Shown: in pieces, positions 46,801-58,960 of the stretch
How positions within the stretch are numbered: the first letter of the stretch is position 1
How the letters are laid out: each line of letters begins with the position of its first letter
Assembly (NCBI GenBank): GCA_037975125.1
Contig: CM075853.1
Coordinates: 89,538,395 to 89,602,394, forward strand
Direction: 5' to 3'
DNA: 64,000 nt
DNA from: Latrodectus hesperus
Taxonomy: Eukaryota > Arthropoda > Arachnida > Araneae > Theridiidae
Translations under genes and position numbers: made by a program
The notes under the pieces: generated by a model
Seen by the model: only the letters and a program-made list of their open reading frames with translations
Databases searched by the model: none
What the model was told of the DNA's origin: nothing

Positions 46801-49584
46801 AAAACGGCAACGTTTAAACGATTAATAGTCAAAACTATTTTATGATGCTTAAGGTTTGCTATTTTCGCTTTAAAATCGCTCTTTTGCCACAGTCTGGGTT
46901 TGCTTATTTTGATAAAGAAACTTACATGTTAAAAAGTAATATCACTACTCTTAAGATTAATAAAATATTTTTAATTTCTGGAAATGTTATTTAAAATGTA
47001 ATTAAGTTTAAAATTAACATCTTATTACATGGTATCCTGTCTGAAGTGTTTATCATTTTATTTGTATCTGAATTACAGAGTAGGCACACTAATTTTGTTA
47101 TGTTTTTGAATTTTTTATTTTTCCGCCACCAAACACATTTAATAAAAAAATAAAATGATATAAATGGCTCAGTAAAATGCAAAACTTTAAAATTTATTTT
47201 AGATTATGTTATATGTTAAGTATGTATTACTCTCAAATTATATATTGTAAATATATATTGATTACTAGATAATTATAATATGTAAATTTTTATTTTTGTT
47301 ATTATGTGTATGAAAACTGTTGTTATATATTACTTATAGTTTAACATAATTTAATGAAAATAGTTTTTCTACTAGACCTTTTTTATAACACTATATGTCA
47401 GTTTTAACATAGGTTTATATTTTGTAAGCAAGAATTATTGCTTGTCAGTAATATTAAACTAATATACTTACTATAGTAAATTACTTATTATGTGCAAAAG
47501 AAAGTTTTTTAAATTTTATTTCTGATATTTTTTTTCTTGTTTATTAGTGAAATACAATTTAAATTCTTAAAAAAAATATTAAGAACAGTTTTTGCACATT
47601 ACAATCCTTTTTAAAATTTATTACAGAAGAAAATATTACTTTAAAAATGTATCAAACAAAGAAAACAAACGTATCAAGTGTTAACTTACGTATGTAAGAA
47701 GTTGCGTAAAAGGCTAAGTATAATAATCTGTTTTCATAATTATTATCTACTATCAAGTTTGGCAAAATCATGTAAATAAAATATCATAAGTATTGACGAG
47801 GGATGTAGTGTTTAATAAAATAATTTTTAGAGTGAAATATTTTGCTGTCGATTCTTGAACATCTTTGAGCATCTGAAGGAAGAGGTTGCATTTTCATTTT
47901 CTGAACTCATATCTGTTGAACTGTGAGGGTTTTGAAAATTTTTCCTTGAAGGATATGCTTATTGGATATTCAAAATGTTCAATGAGTTTTCCTTAGAAAA
48001 TTAAAAGCTTAAAAGTATTTTATCTGCTTTGTTGCAAAATATTCAATTAGGGTGGCATTTTCTAGAATACATCACCAGATTAGTTAAAATAAATTTCTAT
48101 AGAGTTTCAATTATATATTACAATTGACATTTAATAACACTTTGAAGGGAATATTTTGTATACTTTTGTGTTCAAATTAGCTTTTTCGTGGTCTTTTTTT
48201 TTTTTTTCCATAGCAATTTTAAAAACCATATGTTAGTTTAGATACAATTTAAATTCTAACATTCCTGTGAGCTTTAATTACTATAAACTTATTATTTAAA
48301 TAAAAAAAAGTATCATGTATTTTATATATTTACCATTTAGTTATATTTACCATTAGTTACTATAAAGATTTCCATTTATATATGTGTGTGATAAATTTTT
48401 CAGATATTTCCATTGAAAAATAAATTTAGATTGTTTAAATTAATTTTCACACTTCCTTATATTCAAACTAAAGTTTTAGTAACTTTTTATTTAATTGCTG
48501 TGGTGTTTCAAACTTTTTTTCTTCAGATATGTTGTTATTTAAGAAGAAATCCTAATCTTATTTCATTATGAATTATAATATGTTAGAAAACAAAGTCAAA
48601 CAAAACTTCTGGGAACTGTATCTCTGGATACCAATAATTAAATTTAAAGTGAAAGAGTTAAAAAAATCATTATTGATACTGAGATAAATGATGGTCATTT
48701 TATGTATTATTCATATTTATCATAAATGTCAGAAAAAATTTCTGAAAATGAAATCTATTAACAGACTTAGTTTGATTTTTGAGAGAAAAAAAAATGGTTC
48801 TTTTGTTATGGAAAACCTGAGAAAAGTAAATTGTTGGAAAATAAAAGTGCCAAATAAAAACTATCATGCCTAATACACTGCAGTAACTAGAACTTTAAAA
48901 CAGTATTTTAATTAGTGATAGTATTGTGTGTAGGAAATAAAATTACTTCCTTTCACATTTTAGTAAAAACGAGTTTGATAGTTTTTGGTAGAAGTTCACT
49001 AAGGTTGTTTATCTTAGTTGAAAATAAACCTTAGTGTAAAATAGTTGAAAATTTATTTTTAAATTATAAAATTATTTCGAAATTAAATATTAGTTACTTA
49101 ATTAATTCCTAACTATAATAATTTTATATATATATACATATGTTTTTATTAAGTATAAATAACTTCTCATGAAAATAATTTTTTTAAAAAAATATTTATT
49201 GTTCTATTCTGATTTATAAATGAACATTTTAACACATTAGAGATCAAAAAGCTGTCAAACCAAGTTTTAGTTCCAAATGGTCATCCTCGATCCTCAAATA
49301 AAAAACCTTGATTAAGGTTTTTATTTCTCGATTATTTGTTGTATTCAGTGAATGGAAATTTGACTGCATGACTCAACATAAACTTTCTTAAATATTAGTT
49401 TTAGAAATGTCTTATTAGCAAGAAAATAATTAAAATTTTTGAAGGAAAATGAGATTACATGAAATATGAGGAAAATATAAGAAAAAAGGGTTCTGTTTTT
49501 TTCTAACAGTCAAACCATTTGATAGGAACTTATTTCAAGCGGATTTGTGTCTTAACATTTTATTTAGAGAATTCTTGGACATAA

Positions 49585-49586
<2 letters not shown>

Positions 49587-49628
<42 letters not shown>

Positions 49629-49629
49629 C
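49587..49629. repeat. (CA)n-(TA)n microsatellite
   Basis: About 12 CA units followed by about 9 TA units. Confidence 0.95.
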
Positions 49630-49817
49630 ATGCTTTGTTACTTTCAGTAAAATCCAGTAATTCGAATTAGAAATTTTATCTACTTTTTGCAATATTGCTT
49701 TCATTTAATTATAATTCTTTTCTACACGAATAGCAATAATTTCTGAATGTTTTATATGAAAACATTTTTAGTAAATATTGTAATACAATAATTGCTGCAA
49801 AAAAGGATTAGTAATTT

Positions 49818-50002
49818 TTATTTTGCATTACACCATCCTGGTACAAGAGCTCCAATTCTATTTAATCGTCTCATAGCGAAGAAATTCGGAAACGGATCAT
49901 CTGATGGTACCATTGATCGTCTCATTTGATCTAAACGGTGTTTCATTCGGTGTAAAACTGATTTTTCAGTTGCTGCTAAATTGTTTTCTTCTAAAGGATC
50001 AT
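49818..50002 (-). CDS. Arylsulfatase (ARSB-like), last coding exon
   Basis: On the minus strand, after CTTACAG at 50003, reads (N)DPLEENNLAATEKSVLHRMK... to FAMRRLNRIGALVPGWCNAK and TAA at 49818. 'L.DPLE..NLA' followed by a helical stretch and a C-terminal 'PGWC' is the ending of arylsulfatase B/I/J-type proteins, lysosomal or secreted enzymes that hydrolyse sulfate esters of glycosaminoglycans. The frame extends upstream to 50033 only by reading through the splice site. The open frame, clean acceptor and phase agreement with the next exon suggest a functional gene end. The active-site Cys motif would be in upstream exons that are not in view. Confidence 0.85.
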
Positions 50003-50203
50003 CTGTAAGATTTTTCGCATAATTACTATCCATTTATTATATTAATATCAACTATCATGTTTGTTTTTAATAAAGGTATTTATTAAAAACATGAAAATAT
50101 ATACATAATGTTTTTTTATGTTTTTAACAAATGTTTTTTTGATTAAGTAGTATGAATAAAAAGAGTATCATTTCTAGTTAAATATTTAGAAATTTTTACG
50201 TAC

Positions 50204-50352
50204 TTTTTAAGTCATACAGATATATTCCTCGTTCTGAAATTTCTGACTTGTTGCAGGTTTTTTCGAGTTCAATACCTTCTTCTAAATTAGATTCTTGAAC
50301 CCAACCACATGGCAATCCAGGATAACCAATGATAAGTTTGTAATCTCCAATT
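50204..50352 (-). CDS. Arylsulfatase (ARSB-like), penultimate exon
   Basis: 149 bases on the minus strand between acceptor TACGCAG (50353-) and donor GTACGT (50203-50198). Reads IGDYKLIIGYPGLPCGWVQE and on to SERGIYLYDLK, with the Asn codon split across the intron to the last exon. 'I..G.YKLI.GYPG...W..P' followed by '.LYDL..DP.E' is characteristic of arylsulfatase B-like C-terminal domains. The exon preceding it (with the 'NIDP..' block of the family) was not found in the 8 kb between here and the gypsy element. Confidence 0.85.
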
Positions 50353-51795
50353 CTGCGTAAATATCGCAATATTAAACAAGTAATATAGAAAAATTAATCT
50401 ATTTCCAAGATTTAATAATAATTTGAAAATTTTAAAGAATAAATAACTGCAATTAAGAATTATGAGTCAAAAAAATTTAAGGCTGAAATTTTTTGAAATT
50501 GAATATTAAGATTTATTTTTTCACATTTATTATAAAATGCATTAGAATATTTTAGTAATTTAATATGTTCATTGAAAAAAGTTTTTTTTTTTTTTTTTTT
50601 TTTTTTTTGAGAAATCTGAAAATTCTTCGTTTTATTCCTACCAAATTTGTTGCCTCATTTTACTTCATATTAAAAACATATTTTGAAATCTAATGATGAG
50701 AAATTGGAAATTCCTCTAGTTCCAAAATACAAAATATGTAGGCTTCGTAGTTGTCTTGAATTTCATATAAAAATCTAAAAAGACCTACATTTTAATTAAA
50801 AAATTACGGAATTATTCTTTATTTTATATTAGAACACAAGGAGAAAAATTATCACTCAGTTTCGCGGGCGGGTAAAGAATGACGAGTGATTTCAAACACG
50901 AATAAAAGTGATCCTTGTGGATGACGTCATAGGAACCAGCCCAACGAACATTACTCAAGTACCTTGATAGGCAGCAATTTTTATTTTTTCTTACAATGCA
51001 AAAATGTTACCCTTCACAAGAATTTGAGTGAGTTAAATGATTTTTTGATAGCGCTGGTTTTTTTATTTTGCGAGTGAATATCTTAAAGGTCTTAGAATTT
51101 TATGCTGTTAAGATGCCTCGAAATATGAAATTATCAGTGTTTTACTTTACTGATTGTACAACGAAACAGAGGATTTTTTATTAGTTTTAAGTATGCGCAG
51201 ACGATAAGTTTTCTGCGTTCTCTTATGTGTGCTGTAAATAATTTAGTGTGTCAAGTAAACCCTTTCTAAAATGTAAATAAATGAAAAGAAGGTAAATCAG
51301 ATTCTTTTGCATTCATGCTAGACGTAAAAATAACGAGCAACAAAATCTGATTTTATCTTCCAGCAAATTTTAAACATAAAAATAATCTTTAAAGCTGAAA
51401 TTATATTGCTTATTATGTAATACTCTTTTTCTCCATTGAATGAACTTGGAAATATTTTTTCAGATACATTTGATGATTTAAAAATCACCAAACTAATGAA
51501 AAATCTAGAGAATGCGCAATATGTGACGAAATTTATATTTGTCCTTATTACAGAAATTCTGTTTATGTTGAAATAAATTTCACTGGCTTTTTTATTTTAT
51601 ATTTTGGTAAAACTTAAAGCAAATAAAAAGCAATTAGACTTTTATTGGTCAGAAAAAGGATGCAAATTTGTTCCTTTATCTTTGGGGCGTAAAATCAAGA
51701 AAATTTTGAAAATAGCATTGAATTTTATTTTATTAAATGGATTAATGCTGAAAAGATGGATTTTTCTACTCTTTAGATGAATTAATAGTATATTA
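50353..51795. other. Non-coding stretch, arylsulfatase intron by inference
   Basis: Contains a T homopolymer at about 50582-50609 and a less AT-rich patch at 50860-50990 that includes the palindrome ATGACGTCAT (50921-50930). No exon is recognised. It would be intronic if the arylsulfatase continues to the right. Confidence 0.45.
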
Positions 51796-53034
51796 CACAG
51801 TCCAATCACTGCCTGTCAAAAGCCAGAATAACCACCTTTCTAAGAGCAGATTGCTGCTACACGTACAGGAAGAGTTAATTAGGCTACAAAAGGTGTTCAC
51901 TGTGATGTTGAATTGTGCCGACTTTAGTGCTGTGGCGAGCTGCGCTAGATTACGTGGGTGATGCCGCGAATAACTCGATCGATATTGTCTCTTAGACTCT
52001 CTATTGGGGTTTAAGTCAAGTGAGTTTGCTGGCCAGGGGAGAACGGTAAACTCATCCTGGTGCTCTACGAACCTTGCACGTTTTAGGTGTAAAAGGAAGT
52101 AGAGAGAAGGCAGTGGTACACAGACATGTTTAATGACAACAGACAATTACAGCATACAGTAATTACAATAAAATGATAACATTAAAGAACATTTCCAGTG
52201 ATACACAAGAGAGTCAACGCATCTACTCTCAAGCAAGGCAGAAAGACGTCTGACCAGAATATGCACCGTTTGATCCCCAGAGGGCGCGCATTTACTCTAC
52301 TCAGGAGGATCTATTATGTAGAGAGGGTAAAAGAGACGGTGATAATTTTTAATGTCCTAACAGCACGTACACTGCCAGCTGTATGACACCTCGCATTGTC
52401 CTAAGAAAAAACAATGCGCACATAGGGTTAAGATAGTCCGAAAGGATGGATGCGTACTTATATTGATCCACTATTGTTCCTCCTATAATGATAAATGAAC
52501 ACAAAGAATGCCAGGTAAACATTCCCAAGATTATAATGCTTTCGATTCCAGCTTGGATTACTTCGACAATGGTGGCAGAGTGTTTGCTTTCAAATTTTTT
52601 CACGTCATAAGCCAACATCCATCTGTCTGATAGAGCATAAGACGGAATTCATCAGAAAACACTACCTGTCATCACTTAATGGACGTGCATTTGCCGTACT
52701 TACGTGCAGATTCCAGCCTTTGTCGTCAATGAACAGCAGTCAGCATAGGTGCATGAACCATTCATCTGCTTCGGAGGCACAGACGCAGCAACATTCGCTG
52801 AATTGTAGTTTGGTAGACACTGATGGTAGCTCCTTGGTTCATCTGGGCGATCAGTTGCTCAACGATATGACGTCCATTCGCCTGAACGCATTTCCTGAGC
52901 CGTAGTTCATCTCTGTCATCTATGACCCGTAGTGCACCACATATGCCACGTCGCTGATTTTGAAGAGTCCCATTTTGCCATGCACGGTAAAATTTTAGCA
53001 CGGCGGCATGCGAAAAGTTAACAAACTTAGCCAT
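51793..53034 (-). pseudogene. Tc1-like transposase, broken
   Basis: Minus strand from 53034: MAKFVNFSHAAVLKFYRAWQ with a helix-turn-helix, then RLRKCVQANGRHIVEQLIAQ; 52618-52450: FTWHSLCSFIIIGGTIVDQY (middle of the catalytic domain); after the LTR, EHQDEFTVLPWPANSLDLNP (52065-52010), where the third catalytic residue should follow 'DLNP' but the reading becomes NRESK through a frameshift. It ends HHPRNLAQLATALKSAQFNI. The first catalytic block is in damaged sequence between 52762 and 52618. Non-functional. Confidence 0.9.
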
Positions 53035-53268
53035 TTGGAAAATATTTCCCCCTTGCTTCGAAAGCTAATTTTTCAATCAATTAAAATCAAGGCCTTTTGG
53101 CCACCAGATAAATTGCTCCCATTTCTGCATTATCCCAACGAGTTTTCAGAAGTCCTGAGATCCTTTATATAATATCAAGTGTACTATGTCCCATGTACTT
53201 TCTGTTGCTGTTTATTTAACTACGACGTCGAAAATACGTGGTGCTCATATTAATGTGACTGAACTGTG
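51796..53268 (-). mobile_element. Tc1/mariner-type transposon split by a solo LTR
   Basis: Left end CACAGTCCAATCAC and, read inward from the right, CACAGTTCAGTCAC, each flanked by TA (51794-51795 and 53269-53270). Inside is a minus-strand transposase related to a widespread arthropod Tc1-like family. After removing the 282-bp LTR and one 5-bp duplication the element is about 1.19 kb, close to the expected full length. Confidence 0.92.
52081..52362 (-). mobile_element. Solo LTR, 282 bp, with 5-bp target duplication
   Basis: Flanked by GCACG on both sides (52076-52080 and 52363-52367). The termini on the plus strand are TTTTAGG and CCTAACA, i.e. a 7-bp inverted repeat TGTTAGG...CCTAACA with one mismatch. 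A 5-bp duplication and TGTT...AACA ends fit an LTR of a gypsy-type element left after recombination of its two LTRs. It interrupts the transposase, in the minus-strand orientation suggested by an internal AT-rich polyadenylation-like region. It bears no obvious similarity to the gypsy LTR at 58294-58667. Confidence 0.85.
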
Positions 53269-53680
53269 TATTTCACAGGTTACTGTTCTGAAATCTTTTT
53301 TAGGCTTTTGAATTTGACTGATGCTATATGTAAAGCCAATATAAACAGTGCTCAGGAAAGAAAACATGCCAAGCTTTCTTAAAATGTGATCTAGTTTTAC
53401 TTATTATCTTTATGAATGATTTAATTTCTCAGAAGCAAGGAGCAAAGATAATCATAATACTCATATTTTCCATACCTTATTTTGTTTACCTTTTGTTGAA
53501 GAAGATTTCTGAATCCTGATAAGAGTAAATTTATAACCAGCTTGTGAATAAATTATTGAAAATATCTAGTTCTAAAAAATATTCTTAACTGTACTACCCG
53601 AAATATATTAAAATGGATGAAAAAAGACGATCGAATTGCTGAAAATCGTCTTGTTAATCTTATCAACTCTTGGTAAACAG
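53269..53680. other. Non-coding stretch between two elements
   Basis: About 400 bases of AT-rich sequence with no recognisable exon or repeat. Confidence 0.6.
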
Positions 53681-53690
53681 CTAGAAAGAA

Positions 53691-53914
53691 GAGCGCTCCG
53701 TGGCTGAGTGGTCTAAAGCATCACCGCTAATCGCTTGAGAGCATAGGAGTGTGGGTTCGATTCCCACCGTGGCCCTGGGTGTTTTCTTCCTTATTCTTCT
53801 GTGGTTGTACATCTGTCATTGTGCTATTTGTCCTATCATCGACGAAGACTTACAAGCGGATCTCAAGAATCAAGCATACAAGTCTGATTATATGTAATGT
53901 AATAAAATAAATAA
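53691..53914 (+). repeat. tRNA-Ser(GCU)-derived SINE with 10-bp duplication
   Basis: Flanked by CTAGAAAGAA at 53681-53690 and 53915-53924. Head resembles tRNA-Ser: CGTGGCTGAGTGGTCTAAAGC (A-box/D-arm region, split here), CGCTAATCG around a GCT anticodon, and B box GGGTTCGATTCCCACC. The acceptor 5' strand does not pair with the 3' CCGTGGC, so it is not a working tRNA gene. A 130-bp body and an A-rich tail (ATAAAATAAATAA) follow. Different family from the tRNA-Arg SINE. Confidence 0.88.
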
Positions 53915-54127
53915 CTAGAAAGAATAATTTACGATAAAGGAAAAATTTATCTTCGCCTATTACTTTTATGTTATTCTTAAAATAATTAGGAACTACAAAA
54001 TTCGTGGAACAACATGCTTCCAAATATTTTAAATACATTAATGGTCATGCTTAATGTATTCATTCAATTGCTTGGAATGCCAATTTATTTGCTAACTCAT
54101 TGACCTTAATAATTTAATTCATCTTTG

Positions 54128-54236
<109 letters not shown>

Positions 54237-54239
54237 GTA

Positions 54240-57200
54240 TATAATATGAAAAGCAAGATGCTTTAAAATTAAAATCATCAAAGGAACTTCACTCATCAAA
54301 ATTATTTACTGTTATTTCTCAAGGGAGCATTAGTGAATCCATACTCATTTTTCGTACAAGCCTTCCCAATGAATGGAAATGATATTAATAAAATGATTTA
54401 ACGCGGTATTTTATGTAAAATAACCTCTAGATCTGGCATTACATATATTGGAATCAATGTCGTACAAAGTAGGGAACTGTTGTCAAATGTGGAAAATTAA
54501 TATTCAAGCAGAAAATTTTCTACTTATAACTTTCAAAACAACAAAAAAAGTTTAAATATAAAATTAAATGCAAACTTTACTTTTTGTTAAGAAATAGCTA
54601 CTGTTCTACTATTAAAATATTTAACACACTAAATAAAAATTTTAATTGGAATAATAATTGTAATTGCAAAACTTATATGATTGCTTCAAGTTACTTGTTT
54701 TGACTCAAATGAAAGACTCTTGAAACTTAATGTTCTCATGGGTCTCATACATGGAATAAAATTTTTTTTTCCATTTCATATGTATCATACTCATAACTAA
54801 TTCTTTTCCCGTATAAACTGCATTAACTCTAATAAATGAAAATAATTTTTTTATTAAATAGTATAAAGTATTGTTAAAGCAAACACACACAGTTATATAA
54901 AAAATAAAAACATGTTAAAGTACTTGAAAATTTATGACGTAGTTTATCAGGCAAATGAAAATTTTGTGCTTTTACTTACAAATTGTAGCTATGTAAGTAT
55001 ACTAAAAAGCACAAAAATATGACACTGACGATTTCAACAAAATATTTAACTATGTTGAACACAACGAAGGTATCAAATATCAACTCGGTGAACTCCTATT
55101 TATCAGATGCTATCCTCTCAATGAAATTCAAAATGTAAACTAAGGGTATACATTCTTATTTTACACTAGCAAACCTTCTGGACATATTTTTAACGAGATT
55201 TTGATGCGCTGTTACGGGTATTTGTGTTTTGTTTCAGAGACAAGGATGTAGCCAATTAAGCTGTACATTTGGGATTTGGTTACCTAATTCGTAAGATTTA
55301 CTCTAATTCATCTCGTAAATGTCCTGTGAAATTTAGGTTAGTACTGTCATCAAGAGCCAGAGAAGACGTAGATTCTTGTGATGTGAACCCACTATATGAC
55401 AGAGGCTGCAATAGATATGGCTGCTTCTGTCTCGTTGTTCTGGAAACAATATTTGTCAATTCCATACTATTGCCAGAATTTAATAAACCTCGATTATACA
55501 AAATATTCAATGTAGGGATTCAATTTATCAAATACAAATCTACTTGGCCGTATCACGAAAAACATCTTTTAATAAATACAGTACCATTTACGAACTCAAC
55601 GATTGAAAAAATGTACTCTGGTAAAAGATATTTTACTGGCATTCGCCATACCCAAACTCGCTCATTATATTAGAAAAGCATGTAGCGTGATTAATGGTTC
55701 TATAAAATAAATTTCCAGTGAACCGCAGTACCTTTGCGTCGTTGTAAACGGCAAGTTTGCCAACGGAGTGATGTTGTGGTTTGATGGATGATGTTTGTGG
55801 ATGTAATGCTTACTGGATGGAGTAATGTTTGAGATTTGTGTGGCGATATGCGCGTAGTTATTGAAAGCATGAAGTTATTTCCTGAAATTATTAAAGTACA
55901 CCGTAACCTCTGCTGATTATTGAAACATACTATTCATTAAATGGTTTCTCGTGATTTTTACGAATCTTGCACTATAGGACAAGACAAACCTGTTTATTGA
56001 GCAGCTTACGATAATGACGTGTATAGTTCGTGTCGCAACACCCGTAATATTTGACTTTTTCAGGATTTCATAAATAGTTAACTGTGGCCGGGGTAATTCA
56101 ATCGCAATCACACCATTATGTCGCTAATGACAACTAACTCGTAGTCATTAAGCTCCTTCAGATTGGCTCGATTTTTCACAGAACTTTAACTACACTCGCT
56201 TTTTATTTAATAATACTTTATTCTCGTAGACCACGTTGTAACACTGAATTTGCATAAAATACGAAACAATATAATAATACACTGATGTTCCGCTCATTAT
56301 ATAGGTGAAAATATTTTATTTGACTAGAACTTTTTCTTATTTTGTTTATTTTATATCTAAATTGAATTTCGTATAAGATAACATCACATAAAAACCTTTA
56401 AGTTCACTCAATTGAACTTGTTCTGCACCTTTCCACAGAAATCAGGCGCTGATTTTGTGTTTGGCATACTCAGCATAGGAAAATCATGATGTTTTACTGT
56501 GCCGGTAATACTAACTTGACTCTCTATAGCAAGGATGGTCTACCTTTTGGGGGAAAGTGTCAATATTAAAAAAATAAATAGATAAAAGTTTCACTTACAG
56601 CATGCTAAAAATGTAAGATTAAACTGTTATAGATTGATTATGGGATTTTTATACAAAAAGAACATTTTTCTACCCAAGTCTGAGCAGTGAAGTTATAAAA
56701 AAATAATACAGTATAAATAAAACCATAGTATAAACTTGGAATTTCAGCTCGTAAATGTAATCAGATGAGAATATTTGTACGTGAAATCAGTATGAAGAAA
56801 AAAAATATGTTCATTGGTCTAGATTAAATTATTTCGTTAGTGTTACGTGAATTCCATATGTCAAACAAACCCGCTTTAAAATATTTTCATACGTGAACAA
56901 AATTTGTTCTCTCTTGGCAGTTTTAAATTCATAAAAATGATCATAAAAGAAGTTGCACCTTTGAAATAAATTATTTTGCCCGTATAAAATAATAATTAAC
57001 ATTTTTTATGGGATTAGATAAAGAATATATTGAAATAGTAAATCTGAAATTATATATATATATAGGAATTTCATTGCTTTTGAATTAAAACTGCATTAAT
57101 CTGAAGTATTTTATTTCAATCAGAAATTTACTACCACGATACGATATCGGTTATTTCATCTGTTCATCAATAAGGAGGCTAACTCCCTGATGGATTTTAA

Positions 57201-58293
57201 ACACTGTGCTAAAAGCGACATATTTATGGTGATAAATTAATATGAACAACAATGAATCTTAAGGACTCACAGTGAAAAGATTTCATAAAGGTGAAGCAAA
57301 TACAATGTAGACCATATCAACTACTTCAGTGTGCTAAGATCTACACAAAGATAACAAAGTGAATCTAGTCTTCTTCATTATATTTAAAGGTGTTGATCAC
57401 TGCTTTACTAGATTAAAAATTTAATCACAAATGCTTCAAACACAAGAGTAAATTTCTAACACTTACTCCTAGAATTTTGTTTATTTTAATATCGAGCAAG
57501 AAGTGACACTAAATGTTTCTATTGAAACTTTTTCGGGCCATTTCTTACCATCTTTTCAGTAGCTAAATCTTCAATTAGATTTTCTTTTGCATCAATACCT
57601 AACAAAACCAGGTATTATGAAGAAAAGACAGTTTCAACAAAAGAATTTTTCTAAAATAGTCTTTTAAGTTAATCTATTGTCAATCCCATAGAAATCAATT
57701 CTAACTTTTATTAGCATGTACTCATACATATAAGTCTACTGTGGTATGATAAAGACTATAAATTAGTAGCAGGTGTCTATGTTACTGGTAATAATTACAG
57801 TATGCACTGTAACATTTAAAGAAAGCTTTTGGTTATGTTAGATAATGGCAGTCCATGGTGCCCCTCCCGAGGTAATCGGTGTACTAACGCATAATGTATT
57901 CCAAATAAATTGTTCTCCAATCAGTAATCAAAACTGGTTGGTAAGCGATAAATATTAAAAACATATCACGAAAGATTACAATTTGTTGTTCTAAGGCAGT
58001 GATGACGAACCTATGACCCATGTGTCAGATAATGAACCACGCAAGCTTTTTAACAGACCCAAGTTTGCTAGTCAACCATTTGCTTATGCGAGTTTACTTA
58101 GATTTTCTAATTTGGGTGGATAATTTATATTCATTTGTATTTTTCAATCTCTACATTGTCGCAAAAGCAAATGAAATGCTGTCTATAACCTTCAGTTTGA
58201 TCATTATAGTTCTAAAGTTACGCAAATGATGATAGATGCGTTTGTATTTAAAATAAAGCAAAAGTAATTACACACACACACAATATATATATA
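54240..58293. other. Unassigned stretch between SINE and gypsy element
   Basis: Mostly AT-rich. Between about 55190 and 56160 base composition is more balanced and reading frames are longer on both strands (55269-55673 plus; 55298-55510 and 55917-56111 minus). I do not recognise any of them. At 57996-58030 the sequence CAGTGATGACGAACCTATG resembles a hAT-type terminus, but no partner end was found. A CA/TA tract lies at 58269-58293, next to the gypsy LTR. Confidence 0.4.
55298..55510 (-). other. Unrecognised Ser/Thr-rich reading frame
   Basis: A 70-residue minus-strand frame ending SQESTSSLALDDSTNLNFTG and HLRDELE-stop. The composition (Ser, Thr, Leu, Asp, Glu) is less AT-biased than chance frames here and could be part of an exon; a GTAAAT donor overlaps its end. 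A plus-strand frame of 134 codons overlaps it (55269-55673), so at most one is real. No family is recognised. Confidence 0.2.
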
Positions 58294-58667
58294 TGTGGGG
58301 GACGGCGTCTAGGGGTAATGATGTATTTAAAAAGAGATGATGGGCCATAATTGAAACAAAATTAATTTATTAAAGAAAGTATTAAAATATTATTAAGAAC
58401 TATTAGGTTATATCTAACTTACTATTTACAATATTTACATGTTTTAAAAGAAATAAGTAGACAGCAGCATCATGGCTGACTTACTAACTGCGTAGTAGTT
58501 TCTTTGTCTCCATTTCGGGAGAAAACAAATTCGCGGCCTATCCTCTCGGAGTTCAATTAGCAGAGTGCCTTACTTTCACAGATGTTTCTCTTACATCTAC
58601 AATCAACACGAGTCTGCTCGATGCTGCCATCTATTGACATATGTTATTACGAAAATATAATCCTACA
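58294..58667 (-). repeat. 3' LTR of the gypsy element
   Basis: On the minus strand starts TGTAGGATTATATTTTCG and ends GCCGTCCCCCACA, so its ends are TGT...ACA; 374 bp. It contains an AATAAA hexamer about 60 bases before the end, a normal polyadenylation site for such LTRs. The sequence just before it (GGATGGCCGAGTC) stands where a polypurine tract is expected but is only partly purine. Left flank is a TA tract, so the target duplication cannot be recognised. Confidence 0.8.
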
Positions 58668-58960
58668 GACTCGGCCATCCTGCAAATCACTGGCCTCAGT
58701 GATTATCATAATTTCAAACAATTACAAAATGAGACAATGATAAAAATGAAATATTTTCACAAGTATAATAATTAAAATATAAGCAAGTTAAAGTCTCTAT
58801 TGCTATAAGCAAAAATGTTCATTATATTAATCTAAATTGAAAATATCATCTGCAAATGGCTAATATTTTATATTTACCAAAAGGAAAAAAATACAAAAGT
58901 AACATTAAAATAAGACTCACATTATACAATAAAATTCTATAAATGATAACTGCTTATTTT

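Larger units (their letters stand above)
39158..49817. other. Long gene-free AT-rich region
   Basis: No coding exon, RNA gene or recognisable transposon in over 10 kb, in sharp contrast with the repeat-rich EPT1 introns. The plus strand is T-rich to about 46.5 kb. Palindromic motifs occur at 40502-40515 and 43794-43822. A less AT-rich patch lies at 46620-46680. Small frames (43190-43423, 46991-47182, 48688-48873) have composition expected by chance. A CA/TA microsatellite is at 49587-49629. Confidence 0.5.

Noticed and set aside
53691..53776. Functional tRNA-Ser gene
   Set aside because: The 5' strand does not pair with the 3' acceptor sequence, the anticodon stem is poor, and it is part of a 224-bp unit with target duplications: a SINE.
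57996..58030. hAT transposon terminus (CAGTGATGACGAACCTATG...)
   Set aside because: Resembles a hAT end but no inverted partner or 8-bp duplication could be found.
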